Shown one piece after another: positions 19,443-37,142 of a DNA stretch of 64,000 nt; the first letter of the stretch is position 1; each line of letters starts with the position of its first letter. The stretch is from positions 13,107,918-13,171,917 of the forward strand of contig NC_092091.1 of the NCBI RefSeq assembly GCF_045679555.1, in the 5' to 3' direction. The notes beneath the pieces were generated by a model. It did no database searches. It saw only the letters and a list, made by a program, of their open reading frames with translations, and was not told the origin of the DNA. Origin of the DNA: Salvelinus alpinus (Eukaryota > Chordata > Actinopteri > Salmoniformes > Salmonidae). The position numbers and the translations under genes were made by a program.

Positions 19443-20512
19443 GCAGTGCATTCGGAAAGTATTCAGACGCCTTAACATTTTCCACATTTTGTTACATTAC
19501 AGCCTTATTCTAAAATTGATAAAATTATATTTTTTCTTCAACAATCTACACAAAATACCCCATAATGACAAAGTGAAAACAGGTTTAAGAAATGTTTGCT
19601 AATTTTTATATATATATATAAAAATGTATTTACATAAGTATTAAGACCCTTTTGCTATGAGACTCGAAATTGAGCTCAGGTGAATCCTGTTTCCATTGAT
19701 CATCCTTGAGATGTTTCTACAACTTGATTGGAGTCCACCTGTGGTAAATTCAATTGATTGGACATGATTTGGAAAGGCACACACCTGTCTATATAAGGTC
19801 CCACAGTTGACAGTGCATGTCAGAGCAAAAACCAAGCTAAGAGGTCGAAGGAATTGTCCGTAGAGCTCAGAGACAGGATTGTGATGAGGAACAGATCTGG
19901 GGAAGTGTACCAAAAATATTCTGCAGCATTGAAGGTCCCCAAGAACACAGTGGCCTCCATCATTCTTAAATCGGAAAAAGTTTAGAACCAACAAGACTCT
20001 TCCTAGAGCTGGCCGACTGGCCAAACTGAGCAATCGGGGGAGAAGGGCCTTGGTCAGAGAGGTGACTAAGAACCCGATGGTTCTGAGAGTCCTTTAGGTG
20101 CCAACATCTCTGGAGAGACCTGCAAATAAATGCCAATTGGCACCTAAAGGACTCTCAGAACATGAGAAACAAGATTCTCTAGTCTGATGAAACCAACATT
20201 GAACTCTTTGACCTGAATGCCAAGGGTCATGTCTGGAGGAAACCAGGTACCGCTCATCACCTGGGCAATACCATCCCTGTGGTGAAGCATGGTGGTGGCA
20301 GCATCATGCTGTGGGGATTATTTTCAGCGGCAGGGACTGGGAGACTAGTCAGGATCAAGGGAAAGATTAACAGAGCAAAGTGCAGAGAGATCTAAGCACA
20401 CAGCCAAGACAACACAGGAGTGGCTTCTGGACAAGTCCCTGAATGTCCTTGAGTGGCACAGCCAGAGCACGGACTTGAACCCGATCCAACATCTCTGGAG
20501 AGACCTGAAAAT
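19443..20512 (+). mobile_element. Tc1/mariner transposon, truncated and rearranged
   Basis: Left end 'gcagtgcattcggaaag' with the same body as the 9.2 kb copy. At 20081-20160 it contains a perfect 24-bp inverted repeat that encloses a copied piece of its own right part. It is cut off at about 20512 by a LINE segment. No usable transposase frame remains. Confidence 0.85.
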
Positions 20513-21265
20513 AAATGTCAATGAAGCAAGTCAGATGAAGCAGATGCTAAGCTACAGGACTGTTTTGCTAGCACAGTCTGGAATATGTTCCATGATTCTT
20601 CTGATAGCATTGAGAAATACACCACATCAGTCACTGGCTTCATCAATAAGTGGACTGACGACGTCGTCCCCACAGTGACTGTACGTACATACCCCAACCA
20701 GAAGCCATGGATTACAGGCAACATCCACACTAAGCTAAAGGGTAGAGCTGCCGCTTTCAAGGAGCGGGACTCTAACCCAGAAGCTCATAAGAAATCCCGC
20801 TATGCCCTCCGACGAACCATCAAACAGGCAAAGCATCAATACAGGACAAAGATCGAATCGTACAACACCGTCTCTGACGCTCGTCGGATGTGGCAGGGCT
20901 TGCAAACGTATTACAGACTACAAAGGGAAGCACAGCCGAGAGCTGCCCAGTGACACGAGCCTACCAGACGAGCTAAATGATTTCGAGGCAAGTAACACTG
21001 AAACATGCATGAGAACACCAGCTGTTCCAGGTGACTCTGTGATCATGCTCTTCGCAGCTGATGTGAATAAGACGTTTAAACAGGTCAACATTCACAAGGC
21101 CGCAGGGCCAGCCAGATTACCAGGACGTATACTCCGAGCAACTGTATCCCCCAGGTGGTCAGGGTAGGTAACAACACATCTGCCACGCTGATCCTCAAGA
21201 CAGAGGCCCCTCAGGGGTGCAGGCTCAGTTCCCTCCTGCACTCCCTATTCACTCATGACTGCACG
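20513..21265 (+). mobile_element. LINE fragment (Rex1/CR1-like) between EN and RT
   Basis: The frame at 20585-20953 carries NQKPWITGNI and [17 protein letters not shown], typical of the linker before the reverse transcriptase domain in fish Rex1/CR1-like LINEs. Sequence at 21155-21230 continues with the later 'GNNTSATL..APQG' RT region, so a block between about 21145 and 21155 has been deleted internally. Both ends are truncated. Confidence 0.65.
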
Positions 21266-21556
21266 GCCAGTGGAGCACCACTTAATATCCAATCTATTTG
21301 GCATGGTTAATCTTTATCAGTACCAGGGAAATGGGCTGCACAGATTCTTTTTGGACCGGTTTGCATGCCAGAAAAAGGACAGTTATTAACAAATATATAT
21401 AGGTCCATTATAATTTACTTTCGATCTGGTTTTCGATTTTCAATTAGAAATGGTGGTTTTGTGCCTGACTCAAAGATAAGACACTGCTGTGCTCCACAAC
21501 TAAGGCTGCCTAACCAGCGTAACAGATACATCTCTTTATATGGCTCTGGGACACAT

Positions 21557-21698
21557 CTACAGTGCATTCAGAAAGTATTCAGATCCCTTGACTTTTTCCA
21601 CGTTTTGTTACGTTAGAGCTTTATTCTAAAATTGATTAAATCGTTTTTTCCCCCAATCTACACACAATATCCCATTATGACAAAGCAAAAACAGGTTT
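21557..21698. mobile_element. Solo Tc1 end
   Basis: 'cagtgcattcagaaagtatt' followed by the usual 'tttattctaaaattgatt' and 'gacaaagcaaaaacagg'. Only one terminal repeat of the Tc1 family seen at 9.2 kb. Confidence 0.8.
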
Positions 21699-23640
21699 TA
21701 ATTTTTAAGTCTCTGGTTTTGAATCTGAATATAGATATCTGAATGCATCTGAGAAGTTGAATATATGAAACTTTGATAAACTTGAATACTTGTTTGTAAA
21801 GTTGATACACAGACAATGAATGCAGTATCTACAATATTGAAACATAATATATAAATATTCAATTACATTGAAATTGAATTTTAAAACTGAATGAAATATT
21901 AATTCAATTCAGTTTCAAATCATGAAATACAAGTTCAAATGATGAATTCTATGATTCAATTTGTGCATTACAAATTCTAAAATATGAAATTTAAATTCAA
22001 TATCCTAACGCAAAATTATAGAATTCAAGTACAATTTCTGTTGAATATGCTTTGGTATTTTTCAGCTTCTTTCTCTCCCTGTTTCTTCATCTTACTTTGG
22101 CCATTAAAACCACTGTTAGGGATTTTCACTGTGTCCGCTGCAAAGTGAGCGGATTGGATTCCACTTTCAAAGCCTCCTGCACTATTTCATCCTAATGAAA
22201 ACGTTGGTCCACTGCCCCCACAATAGCCGTTTTGATAACAGGTTTCAAACCTGCCATCAAAGCAGACGTACACATTCTATCAATTTACTCACATGTACCT
22301 AGTCTCTTTTTTCCCCCTGAGTACATCTATTCATTTTGGTTTTATCGGTTTTGTTTTTCTGTTGATAGAACGCTGCTTGTCGATCCACATCAATACGCAT
22401 GTGTATTTAGCTTTAGATTTTTTTCTTTCATGTCATTGTGCCAACTCACAATAGCATCTTGGAATTCTTTATTAGATTGGAATTTTCCGTCAGCAGGGAA
22501 ATGCTGACCAATTTTATCCAGTTTGCTCCAAAAAATGTTTTTATTCGAACCAAATTGGTAGAATGCTTGTGCACTTCTTTCAGCACATCTATGGCTTTGC
22601 TATATTTCCTCTCCTATTCCCCCTTTTATGGGAGTTTCAGAAACCACGGATGCCATCTCAATGGTGGCTATTTATGCACCTTTCTCGACGGTGTCTGGGG
22701 TGTTTAGATTTCCTAATTCACGGCTCTAATACAAGCCCTCTATCAACTACTTTCCAAAATAGTGATACCCACTTCCCCGGAGAATAGCTATGGTATTTGT
22801 GCCTATTAATTGGTCACGGCACCTGATACCTTGTATTCGAGCCAATACTGAAGTGTCTGCCAATTTACTACTGGAGAATACAGGTGACCTAATGTCTTAT
22901 ACCAGTGTCATGCTTACACACGTAACCACACTTATTCACAGTTCACAAACTCTCTCCTTATTGCTACTGCTAATACACACAAATCATGTTCAAACAACGT
23001 TAGAATATCTTTTTGCTTTTCTAACCATGAATGTGGCTCTCCTCCAGAACTTATAGGTAATCTTCTTATCACCATACACATTCCCTCCTGTTGTCCTTCT
23101 CCATGGACTACCTCCTCTACAACCTACCATACTAGTACACAAGCATAACAATTTATCCATACACACACACACTCTACGGCCTTACAGCCACCGCGGCTGG
23201 AGCTTTCACATGGTCATGTTTCCAAAAGTACATATATTTATACCCTCTACTGGTCAGAGTCAAGTCCTTGCACATCTAGACAGCCAATACATCTCTGTTG
23301 CTAGGCATGAACTTAACTGGTTCTTCTCATTGGTGTAGTCATGGCCCTGCCTCCTAAGTGTGTATGTCATAGGACTGTTCCTCCTCACAATATCTGACCT
23401 TACCTCGGCCCACATTCCTCACTCCTTCCTAACTCGCGGCTGTCCTACCTTATCAGTGACTCAAACCAGACCATTGCCCTTCTCCTCTCCATAGGATACA
23501 TGAGGTTCAACCAGAAAATGTTCTGACAGAATGTAAACTTTCTGCACTCCCCTTTCTCACTCAGTAGATTTGCATACACCCAGTTCTAATATGTTAAGAT
23601 GAATAAGGATATTTGAAATTATTTCAAGTTAGAACCCAGC
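21699..23640. other. Unassigned stretch upstream of the finTRIM gene
   Basis: 21.72-22.05 kb is AT-rich with many 'ttgaat/attcaa' words. 22.1-23.6 kb has a more balanced composition and several short plus-strand frames (60-91 codons) without recognisable motifs. I see no exon or element that I can name. Confidence 0.4.
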
Positions 23641-23755
23641 ACTAGGAACAAAACGCTCTCTCGACGTTGCATGCAGTTCTCTCTCTCCCTCCCTCTAAAC
23701 CCACCCCTCTGGCAGAACCAGGAAGTCCCTCCCCCTCCCACAAACTCTCTTCTGA

Positions 23756-23767
23756 GAAAACGAAACT
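23756..23767 (+). promoter_or_regulatory. ISRE (interferon-stimulated response element)
   Basis: 'gaaaacgaaact' matches the ISRE consensus GAAANNGAAACT at every fixed position. It ends 50 bp before the ATG of the finTRIM-like gene, so it would act in the core promoter or very close to the start site. ISREs bind ISGF3 and IRF factors. Confidence 0.75.
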
Positions 23768-23817
23768 TATCTGAGTCTCTGTGTCATCTGTCTGTGTGAG
23801 AGTGAACAACCGTCCAA

Positions 23818-29609
<5,792 letters not shown>

Positions 29610-29630
<21 letters not shown>

Positions 29631-30228
29631 TAGGGTCCACATAGATACTAGTCATGCTGGTGTAGTCTATAGCTGAGCTGGTTAAACTGTAGTAGGGTCC
29701 ACATAGATACTAGTCATGCTGGTGTAGTCTATAGCTGAGCTGGTTAAACTGTAGTAGGGTCCACATAGATACTAGTCATGCTGGTGTAGTCTATAGCTGA
29801 GCTGGTTAAACTGTAGTAGGGTCCACATAGATACTAGTCATGCTGGTGTAGTCTATAGCTGAGCTGGTTAAACTGTAGTAGGGTCCACATAGATACTAGT
29901 CATGCTGGTGTAGTCTATAGCTGAGCTGGTTAAACTGTAGTAGGGTCCACATAGATACTAGTCATGCTGGTGTAGTCTATAGCTGAGCTGGTTAAACTGT
30001 AGTAGGGTCCACATAGATACTAGTCATGCTGGTGTAGTCTATAGCTGAGCTGGTTAAACTGTAGTAGGGTCCACATAGATACTAGTCATGCTGGTGTAGT
30101 CTATAGCTTAGCTGGTTAAACTGTAGTAGGGTCCACATAGATACTAGTCATGCTGGTGTAGTCTATAGCTGAGCTGGTTAAACTGTAGTAGGGTTAACAT
30201 AGATACTAGTCATGCTGGTGTTGATGGT
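29610..30228. repeat. 62-bp minisatellite starting in the TRIM stop region
   Basis: Ten copies with a 62-bp period ('gctgagctggttaaactgta' recurs at 29610, 29672, 29734 and so on). The first copy is the end of the TRIM coding sequence (AELVKL then TAG); the others are 3' UTR. An equivalent array follows TRIM copy 2. Confidence 0.97.
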
Positions 30229-30244
30229 TCTCAGATGTTATGAT

Positions 30245-31103
30245 CAGTGGCGATTTTAGCATGTAAATCTTGGTGGGGCAAAAAAAATAAAACATAGACT
30301 AAACAAGACATTAATAGCACTATAATGGTGACCAACACTGCCAACAAACTGTTAGGGCCTACATAAAGCTGTCCCAACAGCAGTCCCAACACCTTACCAC
30401 TGCTACACCTGGCTATCAGCGGAGCCTTGTCTGGCAGCGAAACAGTTCATTCAGCCTCATTTACTGCTTTAAAAAAAAATATTGCCGATATGGCTTGTAT
30501 AAACAAATGTGGTTTCTATTGAGATGTACAAACTATGGCATAAGGGAACAACGAGCGAATAAGAGGCAATCCGTAATTTCGATTATGACATTAATGAGCA
30601 AGCTAGGACGCTCTGTATTTTCTGCTGGCTTGCCCCACCACCACAGAAAGCACGGAGCTGGGCTGAAACATCTGGAATTTGGAGTTGCAATACTCAAGAA
30701 AACAAAAAATATACCATGTTTGTGTGCAGCTTTATTAACTCAGTGATCTATATTTTTTTTACATTGTTTGCAAACTGATATGTGACATGTAATAATGCCC
30801 AAATTAGGACTAGGCTTAATCTGTGTCCGTCCCATATAGTTCAGTTAGCAAGTAAGTTATACTAAAAATATACCATGTTTGTGTGCAGCTTTATTAACTC
30901 AGTGATCTATATTTTTTTTACATTGTTTGCAAACTGATATGTGACATATATATATTATATATGTATATATATATGTATATATGTATTGATGTAACAGGTG
31001 GTGCTATTGACCAAACAATAAAAACAGGAGATAGCTCAGTATAACAGTAATGTTCAGAATACGACAATAATATCATCGGAATACATTGAAATTTTACAAA
31101 CCC

Positions 31104-31134
<31 letters not shown>

Positions 31135-31181
31135 AAATATTGGTCTCTGCTCCACCTGCCCTGAATTGCGGGTCGCCGCTG
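30245..31181. mobile_element. hAT-like element, internally rearranged
   Basis: Begins 'cagtggcgattttag' and ends 'cgggtcgccgctg' (short inverted repeats). An exact 8-bp target duplication 'gttatgat' lies at 30237-30244 and 31182-31189. The empty site is visible in the paralogous block after TRIM copy 2 near 50108-50122. No transposase frame is present. The interior holds an 84-bp direct repeat (30705-30788, 30864-30947) and exact copies of neighbouring flank sequence. Confidence 0.85.
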
Positions 31182-32010
31182 GTTATGATTCATCCCACTC
31201 TGTTTTTATATATAATATTTTTTTTCAGACTAATTTGGTCTTCTGTGATGTAATTTGTAAAATTTCAATGTATTCATATTTTATCAAATGCAATGTTTTC
31301 ATCTTGTACATTCACATCATCATGATGTTTGGTGTTGATGTATATTGGTTGGCATTCAAAACCATATATATGTTTTCTCAATTGGTTCTCTGTCTCTATG
31401 TAGTTTTCCTCAGTGGCATGGAACAGGTAGTATCACTAACTAACTAACTAACTAACTAAACTAAACTAAACTATATGGAACAGGTAGTATCACTAACTAA
31501 CTAAACTATGTGGAACAGGTAGTATAACTTACTTGCTAACTGAACTATATGGGACGGACACAGATTAAGCCTAGTCCTAAACTACAAAGTATGTCCAATG
31601 GAGATGTCCGGGAAACCGGCCCTGAGTTTGGCATCTTTCGTCCTCCCATACTGCTCAGTCAAGCAACATTAAACCTGTCCAACAGGTGGTGCTATTGACC
31701 AAACAATAAAAACAGGAGATAGCTCAGTATAACAGTAATGTTCAGAATACGACAATAATATCATCGGAAATTGATGGTCTTTTTAATCCACTATCCAGAG
31801 TCAGGAACAGATGAAGTTTGTCAATATCTCAAAAGTAGTCTGAAATCAAGATGACTGCAGGTCTCAATCCCAAACAAATGGGGGAAATTATGACATTTAG
31901 AGATATGGATAAAACATTTTTTTTTTACAAACTTTGCTAATCCCCTTAACATACATTGTGATATTTTCTTTTCACATTGTCCTTTCAAGGATGGTTCCAG
32001 AACTATGGTG
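31182..32010. other. Paralogous flank with collapsed dioxygenase remnant
   Basis: 31190-31800 aligns with 50115-50490 (after TRIM copy 2). 31819-31970 aligns with 52430-52580 (dioxygenase intron between its exons 5 and 6), and 31971-32013 aligns with 53178-53222 (intron between exons 4 and 5). The dioxygenase exons that lie between these blocks in the right-hand copy are absent here. Confidence 0.75.
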
Positions 32011-32289
32011 GATGCATAACCAGACCGGCCCAGTTTGGCCCTGCTTGACTCTATAGTGTTAAACAGGGATGAGTGTGTTTTTGGGGGTCAGATTGAGAAA
32101 GGCAAAGCACTGCATTACTGATCTGGATCACTTAGTGAGTCATTACTTGGGATGAAAGGTGATTTGTAGATGATTGATTCTGCTCAGTTGACTGCAATGG
32201 AGTTGATCTCCAACATGCACAATGTCATGAAGACCACTGCTGCTCCATAGAATGAAACCACCCCCTATACCAGGGTTGGCTGGCCTTCT

Positions 32290-32772
32290 CTAGTCAATCG
32301 TAGACTCTGTCACTGATATACTTTTATTTACAAAGCCATTTTGGGTTTACTACCATTTTAATTGGGCTATTTTATTGTTCAGAAATGTGGTGGGTACTCT
32401 CTTCGTTCGCTGGACTTTATCCTGCTAACTGTTCCAAATGTCCAAACTTAATTTAGTAAAAGGGCTTTTATGTACTCGGCTTTGAACGCCTTACAAAATA
32501 CTTTTAAACTGGAAGAACTTGTCCTGATTGGTGTTTTTAAATCATTAATCAAGGATTTTGAGGCTGATTCCCTGACCTGTCAATGTTTTAATTTCCTGTT
32601 TTATGGTTTTGTTATACTCCTGTGATTTCTATGGTTTTTACTAGATTACCTGTAGTTTTTCATGTTGTATGTCTGTAATTGTCTAATGACTTGGTGCTGC
32701 ATATCTTGGTCAGGGCGCTCTTGAAAAAGAGATTTCAAATCTCAATGAGCCCTTCCCTGTTAAAAAAAAAAA
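32290..32772 (+). mobile_element. LINE 3' end, 5'-truncated
   Basis: The text resembles the C-terminal and 3' UTR part of an L2/Rex-type fish LINE: 'gctggactttatcctgctaa', 'aacgccttacaaaatacttt', then 'gctcttgaaaaagagatttc' and 'ctcaatgagcccttccctgt' before a short A tail. No long frame. Confidence 0.6.
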
Positions 32773-32799
32773 GAGGACTAATGACCAACTCTGAACCTC

Positions 32800-33928
32800 A
32801 CCACACTATGCTGTACTGACAGCATCATCACCACACTGTTCTGTACTGACAGCATCATCATCACACTATGCTGTACTGACAGCATCATCACCACACTGTT
32901 CTGTACTGACAGCATCATCACCACACTGTTCTGTACTGACAGCATCATCATCACACTATGCTGTACTGACAGCATCATCATCACACTATGCTGTACTGAC
33001 AGCATCATCACCACACGGTTCTGTACTGACAGCATCATCATCACACTATGCTGTACTGACAGCATCATCATCACACTATGCTGTACTGACAGCATCATCA
33101 TCACACTATGCTGTACTGACAGCATCATCATCACAATATGCTGTACTGACAGCATCATCATCACACTGTTCTGTACTGACAGCATCATCATCACATTATG
33201 CTGTACTGACAGCATCATCATCACACTGTGCTGTACTGACAGCATCATCATCACACTATGCTGTGCTGACAGCATCATCATCACACTATGCTGTACTGAC
33301 AGCATCATCATCACACTATGGTGTACTGACAGCATCATCATCACACTGTGCTGTACTGGCAGCATCATCATCATCACACTATGCTGTACTGGCAGCATCA
33401 TCATCACACTATGCTGTACTGACAGCATCGTCATCACACTATGCTGTACTGACAGCATCATCATCACACTATGGTGTACTGACAGCATCATCATCACACT
33501 GTGCTGTACTGACAGCATCATCATCATCACACTATGCTGTACTGACAGCATCACCATCACACTATGCTGTACTGACAGCATCATCATCACACTATGCTGT
33601 ACTGACAGCATCATCATCACACTATGCTGTACTGACAGCATCATCATCACACTATGCTGTACTGACAGCATCATCATCACACTGTGCTGTACTGACAGCA
33701 TCATCATCACACTGTGCTGTACTGACAGCATCATCATCACACTATGCTGTACTGACAGCATCATCATCACACTGTTCTGTACTGACAGCATCATCATCAC
33801 ACTATGCTGTACTGGCAGCATCATCATCACACTGTGCTGTACTGACAGCATCATCATCACACTGTGCTGTACTGACATCATCATCATCATCACACTGTGC
33901 TGTATTGACAGCATCATCATCACACTAG
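32800..33928. repeat. 30-bp minisatellite, about 37 copies
   Basis: Unit 'actgacagcatcatcatcac' plus ten bases, period 30 (33 in a few copies with an extra ATC). Because the period is a multiple of three and free of stops, long frames open on both strands (395 codons minus, 221 codons plus); these are artefacts. Confidence 0.97.
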
Positions 33929-34169
33929 TATTAATGTTCACACTCTGGGTCTCATTGGTCCACATTTAAACTGGTGAGACACATTTAAACTGGTCTGGGT
34001 CTCATTACAGGTGAGACACATTTAAACTGGTCTGGGTCTCATTACAGGTGAGACACATGGGTCTAGAGATCTCTAGTGGTTGATTCTTGGTCTGGGTCTC
34101 ACTGGTTCTGTTCCAGTCTGTCCTGTCTCCATCTCTGGTACCAATACACCAACATCATACACTCCAGAC

Positions 34170-34330
34170 CTGGGTTCAAATACTATTTAAAATCTTTCAA
34201 ATACATTGAGCATTTGCTTTTGCCTGCCTGGAGTGGTCAGGGTTTTGCACGTTTGTAGTTTTTGCTTCCATTGTACCAGCCAAGTTTAATCAAGTCTACA
34301 TAGAGTTTTTGAAATAATTTCAAATCGGGA
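34170..34330. mobile_element. MITE-like repeat fragment
   Basis: 'gggttcaaatactatttaaa' and the following 'cctggagtggtcagggtttt' resemble the element at 51905-52100 ('ggattcaaatactatttgaa', 'ttccaggtgagcggggtttg'). The latter ends in an inverted 'aaatagtatttgaatgcagg'. Confidence 0.5.
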
Positions 34331-34439
34331 AATTGTAAAAGAAGGTTCAGGATGGCAACTTAATTCTCTGCAATAATATTAATTGCTGAAGTGTTTCCGA
34401 GCAAGCTTCTTCATCAAAGCACTATTATAGCACAGTTAT

Positions 34440-36840
34440 TACAAATCCACAATGACATGGAGAGGAACCATGATTAATGTGTAACTGTGTGTTACTGTGA
34501 TAGATCACTCTGTTACAATGACATGGAGAGGAACCATGATTAATGTGTAACAGTGTGTTACTGTGATAGATCACTCTGTTACAATGACATGGAGAGGAAC
34601 CATGATTAATGTGTAACAGTGTGTTACTGTGATAGATCACTCTGTTACAATGACATGGAGAGGAACCATGATTAATGTGTAACAGTGTGTTACTGTGATA
34701 GATCACTCTGTTACATTGACATGGAGAGGAACCATGATTAATATGTAACAGTGTGTTACTGTGATAGATCACTCTGTTACAATGACATGGAAAGGAACCA
34801 TGATTAATGTGTAACAGTCTGACACTGTGATAGATCACTCTGTTACATTGACATGGAAAGGAACCATGATTAATGTGTAACAGTCTGACACTGTGATAGA
34901 TCACTCTGTTACATTGACATGGAAAGGAACCATGATTAATGTGTAACAGTCTGACACTGTGATAGATCACTCTGTTACAATGACATGGAAAGGAACCATG
35001 ATTAATGTGTAACTGTGTGTTACTGTGATAGATCACTCTGTTACAATGACATGGAGAGGAACCATGATTAATGTGTAACAGTGTGTTACTGTGATAGATC
35101 ACTCTGTTACATTGACATGGAGAGGAACCATGATTAATGTGTAACAGTGTGTTACTGTGATAGATCACTCTGTTACAATGACATGGAAAGGAACCATGAT
35201 TAATGTGTAACAGTGTGTTACTGTGATAGATCACTCTGTTACATTGATATGGAAAGGAACCATGATTAATGTGTAACAGTGTGTTACTGTGATAGATCAC
35301 TCTGTTACATTGACATGGAGAGGAACCATGATTAATGTGTAACAGTGTGTTACTGTGATAGATCACTCTGTTACAATGACATGGAGAGGAACCATGATTA
35401 ATATGTAACAGTGTGTTACTGTGATAGATCACTCTGTTACATTGACATGGAAAGGGAACCATGATTAATGTGTAACAGTGTGTTACTGTGATAGATCACT
35501 CTGTTACAATGACATGGAAAGGAACCATGATTAATGTGTAACAGTGTGTTACTGTGATAGATCACTCTGTTACATTGACATGGAGAGGAACCATGATTAA
35601 TGTGTAACAGTGTGTTACTGTGATAGATCACTCTGTTACAATGACATGGAAAGGAACCATGATTAATGTGTAACAGTGTGTTACTGTGATAGATCACTCT
35701 GTTACATTGACATGGAGAGGAACCATGATTAATGTGTAACAGTGTGTTACTGTGATAGATCACTCTGTTACAATGACATGGAGAGGAACCATGATTAATA
35801 TGTAACAGTGTGTTACTGTGATAGATCACTCTGTTACATTGACATGGAAAGGAACCATGATTAATGTGTAACAGTGTGTTACTGTGATAGATCACTCTGT
35901 TACAATGACATGGAGAGGAACCATGATTAATATGTAACAGTGTTACTGTGATAGATCACTTTGTTACATTGACATGGAAAGGAACCATGGTTAATATGTA
36001 ACTGTGTGTTACTGTGATAGATCACTCTGTTACAATGACATGGAGAGGAACCATGGTTAATGTGTAACAGTGTTACTGTGATAGATCACTCTGTTACATT
36101 GACATGGAGAGGAACCATGATTAATGTGTAACAGTGTGTTACTGTGATAGATCACTCTGTTACATTGACATGGAAAGGAACCATGATTAATGTGTAACAG
36201 TGTGTTACTGTGATAGATCACTCTGTTACATTGACATGGAGAGGAACCATGATTAATATGTAACAGTGTGTTACTGTGATAGATCACTCTGTTACAATGA
36301 CATGGAAAGGAACCATGATTAATATGTAACAGTGTGTTACTGTGATAGATCACTCTGTTACAATGACATGGAGAGGAACCATGATTAATATGTAACAGTG
36401 TGTTACTGTGATAGATCACTCTGTTACATTGACATGGAGAGGAACCATGATTAATATGTAACAGTGTGTTACTGTGATAGATCACTCTGTTACATTGACA
36501 TGGAGAGGAACCATGATTAATATGTAACAGTGTGTTACTGTGATAGATCACTCTGTTACATTGACATGGAAAGGAACCATGATTAATATGTAACAGTGTG
36601 TTACTGTGATAGATCACTCTGTTACATTGACATGGAAAGGAACCATGGTTAATGTGTAACAGTGTGTTACTGTGATAGATCACTCTGTTACATTGACATG
36701 GAAAGGAACCATGATTAATGTGTAACAGTGTGTTACTGTGATAGATCACGCTGTTACAATGACACGGAAAGGAACCATGATTAATATGTAACAGTGTGTT
36801 ACTGTGATAGATCACTCTGTTACAATGACATGGAATGGAA
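34440..36840. repeat. 66-bp minisatellite, about 36 copies
   Basis: Unit contains 'ggaaccatgattaatgtgta' and 'gtgatagatcactctgttac'; period 66, two short units near 35940 and 36070. Long minus-strand frames (345, 252 and 152 codons) are by-products of a stop-free period divisible by three. The unit core also appears once in the foldback element at 53.2 kb. Confidence 0.97.
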
Positions 36841-37126
36841 CCGTGATTAACGTCTATGTGTAATAGTTTGACACTGTGTGGTAGATAACCATATTACTTT
36901 GACTAACCATTGATCCTTCAACAGTCAAAAGAAAAGTGGAACACATTGAAGTGTAGAACAACAGCTAAAATAAGACAGAAACATTGAGAACATTTGTTGT
37001 TTGTTTTATAGACAGAAAGAAGATGTTTGATCACCTTTTGGTCCCAAAATGAAACATTTAAGTGATACAATAACTTTATTAACAACATGGATACTTCTAA
37101 ATTCTTATCTTAATCCTCAGAATTCA

Positions 37127-37142
37127 TACAGTATGGAACAGC
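37127..37142. repeat. 44-bp array, leftmost piece
   Basis: 'catacagtatggaacagc' is the edge of the array unit and is separated from the main array by the LTR fossil at 37143-37636. Confidence 0.5.

Noticed and set aside
22232-23056. Several plus-strand frames of 74-91 codons before the TRIM gene
   Set aside because: They overlap each other in different frames, show no domain, and have no splice context. Probably chance in a pyrimidine-rich stretch.
32778-33965. Long open frames on both strands (395 and 221 codons) of a short repeated peptide
   Set aside because: The 30-bp unit has no stop in these frames and a length divisible by three, so any array of it stays open. No splice, promoter or domain evidence supports a gene.
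34425-36815. Minus-strand frames of 345, 152 and 252 codons with a 22-residue repeat
   Set aside because: Same cause: a 66-bp minisatellite. The frame is broken only where units are short.
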